DNA from: Trametopsis cervina
Lineage: Eukaryota; Basidiomycota; Agaricomycetes; Polyporales; Irpicaceae
Assembly: GCA_022385755.1 (NCBI GenBank)
Contig: MU278350.1
Location: 315,965-379,964, forward strand
DNA: 64,000 nt
Reading direction: 5' to 3'
Every line of letters begins with the position of its first letter. The first letter of the stretch is position 1. The notes below the pieces were generated by a model that made no database searches, was not told where the DNA came from, and was given only the letters and a program-made list of their open reading frames with translations. Both the position numbers and the translations under genes were made by a program. Of the stretch, positions 57,787 to 64,000 are shown one piece after another.

Positions 57787-58760
57787 ATGGCACCGATAAC
57801 TATCATCGGCGAGTTGCCAAGATACATCTCTCCGGAGGAACACAGAACCTTGATCGCGTCCACCCCTGCATCCTTCAGTGACATCCCTCCGGTGTTGAGG
57901 CATAAGGAAGAGGACGTCTCTATCACACTTGATCCTCCGCTCGAGGCATTCGGCACAGAGGATTGCGCAAAGGGCACCTTGTATATCATCGAAAGGTGCT
58001 TCATCTCTTTAATCATCTTCAAGGTATGGCACTTATCATGTATGTCTTTACAGTGTCCTGATCTACATGGCCGCCTCAGGCAGAGGCATCCAAATAGAGT
58101 ACCCTTCCATCACTCTGCATGCCATATCTCGCGCGGAGACTGGCCCTTCAATATACTGCCAACTCGATGAAAGCAGTCCCACTGCCGTTGGCCCCGCTGC
58201 AGACGACGAAGACACCATGGAGATGCGCGAGCTTGTCATCGTGCCCAAACAAGCTTCTGCGCGTAAGTTCACCTTCAGCCACACCCCGCCGATCCGCAAT
58301 ACTGACATGCATACAGTAGAGCCCATATTCGAATCGCTATCGATCTGTGCCGCGCTGCACCCGGATCCTGCGGACGAGGACGACATGGACGATGAGGACG
58401 ACGCGTTCATTGACGGCACAGACGAAAACACTCCGTTCGAGACGTTCACCGGCGCTGATGGTGAAGAGCTCAGCGATGTCGGGAGGGTGCGCAGCAATTT
58501 CATCAATGATAATCGTTTTGCGCCATACTAGACGTTAATCTCAATCATCGCGTTCGGTGCCTTTTCTTCATCCCTTTTTGTCCCAGGCCGCGCTTGCACA
58601 TCTGGAGAGCATCATATACGACCCGTTCGACGCACAGCGCGAGCAGAACGAACCGGTGCTGAATGGGGACGGTGGTCACGACGATAGCGAAGGTAGCGAT
58701 CGCGAGGAACTACAGAGCGCAGAAGCGCGGCACATCAATGGCCATTCAACAAACGAATGA
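57787..58760 (+). CDS. pICln-type methylosome subunit (Voldacs domain)
   Basis: pICln (CLNS1A) is a PH-like protein that holds Sm proteins for PRMT5 during snRNP assembly; fungal relatives include Lot5. The start at 57787 gives MAPITIIGELPRYISPEEH. The core reads CAKGTLYIIE-SVLIYMAASGRGIQIEYPSI, then TLHAISRAETGPSIYCQLD, MEMRELVIVPK and LEPIFESLSICAALHPDP, followed by the acidic loop DEDDMDDEDDAFIDG, which matches the family order. Introns lie at about 57994-58050, 58263-58317 and 58487-58587, all in frame. The C-terminus (AALAHLESIIYDPFDAQ, then acidic) ends HSTNE, TGA at 58760. Only 90 nt separate it from the converging nucleoporin gene. Direct methylosome function in this fungus is inferred. 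Confidence 0.87.
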
Positions 58761-58850
58761 AATACAAAACGAGAAATACGACGAGGGAGAACTCGATAGC
58801 GATGGGTAATCTACACACATGTAACGTAACGTCAAACCATACTTTGACTC

Positions 58851-61800
58851 TTATTTCTTCGTCCCAAACCCTTCGGCGACCCAAGAGCTCGATAACGCAG
58901 GTGGTGAGTCTCCTGCTTTCCTCACGTCAGCCGACAAAGTCTTCATGGGAGTAACACCCGGTAACGGTCCCCAACTGAAACCAGAAGGCGGGGTGGCAGT
59001 CGTGCTTGCAGGCGCGGGCGATCGCTTGATTGCAATTGGTTTCGCATGCAATTTGCTGCCAGCTCCACCTCTTTGTCGCAGACTGGTGGAATGCGCAGGT
59101 GTAGGTGTGGGCGAACCAGGTGACTCAGGCCTTTCGTAGGCACTCGGGCTCCACTTGGGTGTTGGTGTTTGTGGCAGACTGCCCAACCCAAGAGGACTGG
59201 AAGCAGGAGGGGGGTTCCACGCGAGCTTGAAAACGCTATTCTCGCTGAGCTCAGGTGCAGTTGCAAGCTTCTGGGGAGTTCGGAAGTCGAGTGCGGGCGC
59301 AGCCGTACCAACCGCTTGCGTATTCAATTGCGGCTCCTTTCGCACACGAAGAAGGGCTCCTTTCAGTCGCTGTGCCGCTCGTTCTGCATTTAGCGCAGCA
59401 GCCGTAGTTGCAGCGACGTTTGGCGTTACGGCAACGGCGCGATTGCCGGAGGAATCCCTGAGTTCCGAGGGGAACGGGCTCGACTTGCGTACCGCGAGCT
59501 GGGTTGAGCTGAGATTCATCTTTGACACCCTGCCTACAAGTCGATCGACGTCGTCCGCCTGTTGCGTGATAGCTATGTCGATGTTGCGGTACGTCCGGTT
59601 AATCGTGTCTAAAGAAGGCGCTCTGCACATGTGTGTGAATAACAGCAAGTATCATTTTTAGTGCTGAACATACCTTAACCCGGGTTTGCCCAGTTTGAGT
59701 TGATTCAGCCGCTTCTTAGATAGATGCAGGTGGTCTTCCAACTTCTGTATTCTATCGCGGATGACCTTTAGATGCAAGTTAGTATCGTCTCAGTCCGGCA
59801 TACTTGGATAGCCACATACCCTGACCCCTCGCCGCAATTGTATCTGCGTTTCCAGGTGTTCAGGGCCTAGTGATCTGGCCTTTAGAATCTTCGCGAACTC
59901 TGCATCGTCTTTGGCCTTGCTGAAGCGTACGACCTCTTCTTTCCGCATAGACACTGAAGAAACTAAATCAGCACCACAATTTTGTTTTTTTACAAGCAGA
60001 GTGTGAGACCAACCTTTGAGCATCGCGGCCTCCAACTCGCGAATTGCCTTTGTGTGTGCGGTCCTCAGTTCTTTCAGTTCAGTAACCTCTTTGTTCAGCG
60101 ATCGTAGAAGACGTCCAAACTCCTTGGCATCGGCGATACCAAATTTGGTTTTGTCGCCTAGATCCGACGCCTTTCGCGATACGTTTAGCGATTTATAATG
60201 ATCTCCCTTTCGCTTATCGGCCTGGATAGAAAGCTGCTTTAACTATCACAAAGAAGTGCATCAGCTACTGTGTGCAATCATGAATAGAGGATACGTACTG
60301 TCTCGAACTCTCCGGCTATTGTATGCACGAGATTGATGGACTCTTTTTGCATGCCTTCTTCAATCTGTGCAAGAGGGTCGGGTGTAGCGGCAGGTTGAGG
60401 TGATACCGGTTTTCCGAACGGACCCCCAGTAAGTGAACCGAATCCAGGCGGTGACGACGCAGACGGACCAGGCTTGTTTAGCGGGAAGGGAAGGCTGCTG
60501 GACGGCGTTGTAGATGGTGGAGGGGGTGTTTTCGGACCAGAGGCAGTTGCTGGAGCAGGGGGAGGGAACCCAAAGGCAGGGCCTGGTGCTTTCTGCCCAA
60601 AGCTGAGAGTCGATGCAGGGGCGGCCGGCTTCTGCCCGAAGAAGCCTGCAGGTGGCGGATTGAAAGAAGGTGACGACGGTGTAGATTGAGGAGTTGTTAT
60701 GGCGGTAGGAATGGCAGGAGCCACTTTAGACGCAGTAGATGTGGCCGGAGCGGAAGATGCTGAAGTCATCGCTGGCCTAGCCAAAGGAGCTGAAGGGAAC
60801 ATGGTGAAGAGAGAGCCGCTCGCACTAGAGAATGTGGCCGTATTTGAGCCAATGGCGGGCTTTGTACCAAGGAAACCTCCCGCATTCGCTGTAGTACTTT
60901 GAGGTGCAGTAGTGGGAGCCGTGGATGACGAAGGGGTCAAGACGAAAGGACTAGGCTTTGGCATCGGTGGACCGAACGCACTTAGAAGTGGCGGTGTCTT
61001 TGTACGCGAGGGGGCTGTGTCTGAAGCAGATTCCTTTTTTGGAGCTATGGGAGCAGCGACAGCCCCACCCTCTTCCTGAGGCGGTAGCTTATTCGGAAGT
61101 TCGCTAGACTTTGCTCCTGTGCTACCCGCAGGTTTAATGGTAGGTTCGTCATCGTCATCGTCCCCAGAGATTGGAGCGTTGGCCAGAGGGGAACTTCGAG
61201 ATGGCCTGGTCGACGGTCTACCAAGCCCTAAACCAGCTGGCGTCGGGGTCGGCGACGCTATCGGAGTGGTAGGAACAGATGATATAATCGGAGAAGATTG
61301 CTTATCAGGGGAATCAGGGGGAGTCGTGGTCTCCAGTGCCTTTGCAGATGACACTTTGGTGTCTTTGGAAGGAGACGATGGAGTGAGGCGTATCTCAGGG
61401 CCGGGAGTAGAGGATTCATCTTCAGAAGCATTCTCTTCCGACTCGTTTTCGATTGCGGGCTCAGGGGTGACCTCTTCCAGCTGTTCTCCATCCTCTTCAT
61501 CCTCGCTGCCACTACTGAATGATTGAGATAGGAAAGAAATGGCGTCGTCGTCTTCTTCGGCAGCTTCGCCATGCTCAGCGTCATCGTCGTCTGAAGAAAC
61601 CTCTTCCCTAGCTTCAGAAGAGTCGGGTTTCCGCGCAGCCGACGCAGATCCTGCAGTCGTAGCACGATTAGCTACATGCTCAACATATCAACAGCCACCG
61701 TACCTTCGCCCGTTTCTGCTTTGGCCACCCCTGATGCACCAAAAACCGACACTCTGGGTGTTGACGCGAAAGAACTAGAGCCCTTCGACGGTGTCTTGTC

Positions 61801-64000
61801 GTCGTTCGCATCGCGTAAAAGCTCGCCAAACGACTTGCTGCCCCCACTCGCAAAGGAGGCAAACCCCTTGTTACCAGAGAAGGCACTGAAGGCAGATGTC
61901 GCTGCAGTAGGAGGTGTTACAGGGGGAGTCGAGGATTGGCCGAAGACCGGCGTCCCAAACGAAGAACTACCAAACGCCGATTTTTTCTCCGGTGTAGTAG
62001 AAACCCCGATCGCAGATGTGGCACCGAATGTAGGTTTAACAGATCCTTCCCCTGAGGCCTTCGGTGTAGACGGGGAGGATGAGAAAGCTGACACAGAACC
62101 CCCAAATGCACCAACGGTGGGCGCCTTGGGAGGATTGAAAAATGGTGAAGATGATGGTACTGCCACTCCGAATGCACCGAAGCCAGGTTCAGGTTTACTG
62201 AAACCTGTCGGATGTGATGCCAACCCCGCGAAGGCACCAGTAGCTGGAGCCAGACTGGACGAGCTAAACGGAGATGCAGGGGATTGAGATGTCGCACTAC
62301 TAGACTTATCCGGCGTAGTAGGCACCACAAAGGCCGTGCTAGGTTTCGGCGTAGAAGGCTCACTTGCACCAAATGCCAACGGACTGTTAGCAAATGCATT
62401 CGCTGCACTGCTGAACGCTGATGGGGAACTAGCCGTAGAAGCAGCCGCATTATCCTCCGTCTTCGATTCACCCGACGTATTGCGTGCGGGAGAACCGAAT
62501 GACGCTGTTCCAGACTGAGCGAAAGATGCAAACCCACCACTTGTGGGAGTGGCCACAGGAGCTGCGACAGCAGGAGCAGGCTTAGAGCTGCTGCCAAATG
62601 ACGTTGTTCCAAAGGCAGATTGGCCAAATGCAGATTTGGACCCAAATGCACCGAAGCCCGTCTGACCGAAAGCCGATGTAGGTGCCGGTTTGGGGTTCCC
62701 GAAACCGGTAGCACCAAATGCAGTGGAGGCAGGCTTAGAAGCATCGCTAGAAACGGATGCTGAAGAGCCGAAGGAAGAGGTGCCAAAAGTCGCTGGTCCC
62801 TGGCTGGCGAACGACCCGAAGCCGCCCGTTGCTGGCTTAATAACACTAGATGAGCCGCCCGGACTGGAGACGTCTCCAAAAGCGGGTTTGCTTTCGTTTG
62901 ATGGAACTTGGGATGTGAAAGAACCGAAAATACTAGGCTTTGCTGGCACCGAAACACTGGCGGAACCTGAACCCCTAAGGGAGAGACTACCGAACGCACT
63001 GCCACCTGTGTCTGTGTCGGCCGACATGGGGTCCTCGGAGTTGGATACTGACATCGCCATGGGAGACAAAGGTGCCAGGTCCTTGGTTGTTTGGGTCGTA
63101 CTTGACGGTGCCAGACCACTCGTACCAAATGTGGACGTTTGACCAAATTTATTTGGTGTGGAGGAAGCGAACGCGCCAAATCCAGTGGTTGATTGGCTGG
63201 TCGCCGTCGTCGATGTTGATGCACCGAAAGGTGATGGTTGTCCAAATGCACTTGTTGATGAGAAGGGGGCTTTTTGACCAAATGCCGGCAAACTACCAAA
63301 GGCGCTTTGTCCGAACGGGGAACTATTCGCTTGTCCAAAAACTGGCGACGTTTGATTGACCTGAGGGCCAGCAGAAATCGCTTGGACGAAGCCAGTGGAG
63401 GGCACCGATGGCCGAGGCCCAGAATCGACGGCAGTCTCCATGGAATCTACGCCGGCCTCAGCCGTCTTGGCCATACCAGGATATGGCACTGCGCGCGTGT
63501 TCAAGATGTTCCATCCCACGACAGTACCATCACTTGCATAGAGATACATAACTGGAGGGGGAGGGAGGACTACATCCTCGCCAGATGGCGACTTGTGGGC
63601 GAACTCCTCAGAGCCCGTAAGGTCCAGCGCTAGGCCCATTGGTACAGTTTCGTTCGTGTCTTTGTCCAAGGGCACCGAAGGTGTTGAAGTCTCTTCCAAT
63701 GACAGGTTTGTCCATGATTCCTGTCCATTGGCATCAGTCACACACCCAAGCAAGCCGATGTCAGATGAAGTGCTGTCCCCGACAAAAATAAGTATTTTTG
63801 ACGGCTCCCACTGTCGCAGAATTGCAGTGAATGATCCCGGGGGACGTAATCCTGGAAAAGGTAGGTACGGTGCATTCAATTTGACCTCAGTTATAGTGTT
63901 GGCCCTTGCATCAAGCGATAATAGCAGGTGAGTCTGCTCCGACTCAGCTGTTACCTCACCAGCTGGTACATAGATGCAGTGAAAATCCGAATTGGATAAC
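58851..64000 (-). CDS. NUP159: FG nucleoporin, Nup159/NUP214-like (5' end off window)
   Basis: A cytoplasmic-face nuclear pore protein that anchors mRNA export factors. The right edge cuts the N-terminal beta-propeller; visible blades include LLGCVTDANGQESWTNLSLE and PPPPVMYLYASDGTVVGWNI. About 700 residues of FG repeats follow (SAFG, GFG, PFG, TFG) with Ser/Thr/Pro spacers, nt about 61700-63400. An intron near 61674-61725 leads to an acidic Ser-rich segment (SSDDDDAEHGEAAEEDDD), a second Pro-rich/FG-like stretch, and C-terminal coiled coils (FGRLLRSLNKEVTELKELR; IRDRIQKLEDHLHLSKKRLN), the region that binds partners such as Nup82/NUP88 in other species. It ends SSSWVAEGFGTKK, TAA at 58851. 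Antisense ORFs over the FG repeats are shadows. Confidence 0.9.

Noticed and set aside
61119..63142. Long + strand ORFs over the nucleoporin FG region
   Set aside because: Low-complexity antisense shadows of the FG repeats; no start context, introns or domains.

Overview
This window is nuclear DNA from a filamentous basidiomycete fungus, most likely a wood- or litter-associated Agaricomycete. The evidence is dense gene packing on both strands, many short introns (about 45-70 nt) with GT...AG ends, several microexons, long CT-rich 5' regions, and fungal gene families: a C2-NACHT-WD40 STAND receptor, a Zn2Cys6 regulator, a secreted oxalate decarboxylase, homoaconitase of the alpha-aminoadipate lysine pathway, and Cwh43. 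Assignments rest on reading translated exons and recognising motifs. Exon joins were worked out by hand and are approximate where stated.

Layout, left to right: a 7TM GPCR-like receptor cut by the left edge (-); an AIFM3-like Rieske/FAD oxidoreductase (-); DNA polymerase eta (+); trimethyllysine dioxygenase (-); a single-exon type I membrane protein (-); homoaconitase LYS4 (+); SDE2 (-); a DUF1295 membrane protein (+); a PAAF1/Rpn14 WD40 proteasome chaperone (-); a small four-helix membrane protein (+); mitochondrial ketol-acid reductoisomerase ILV5 (+); a 5.5-kb C2-NACHT-WD40 STAND gene (+) followed by a decayed fragment resembling ILV5; a Zn2Cys6 transcription factor (+); a J-domain protein (-); a COG0523/CobW metallochaperone GTPase (-); a VTT/DedA-type membrane protein (+); a polyQ-rich ARID protein of the SWI1 type (+); a long gene-poor stretch; oxalate decarboxylase (+); AP-3 beta-adaptin (+); Cwh43 (-); a YJU2B/CCDC130 splicing factor (-); a pICln-type protein (+); and an Nup159/NUP214-type FG nucleoporin cut by the right edge (-).

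Most genes are housekeeping and unrelated to one another; this is a mosaic, not a biosynthetic cluster or operon. Functional themes recur: mitochondrial or amino-acid metabolism (LYS4, ILV5, trimethyllysine dioxygenase, AIF-like), replication stress and splicing (Pol eta, SDE2, CCDC130, pICln), and membrane or GPI biology (VTT, Cwh43, AP-3). The most accessory-looking part is about 22.5-30.2 kb, which holds the STAND receptor, the ILV5-like relic and 1.7 kb without a recognisable intact gene. No tRNA, rRNA, CRISPR array, intact transposon or viral sequence was recognised.
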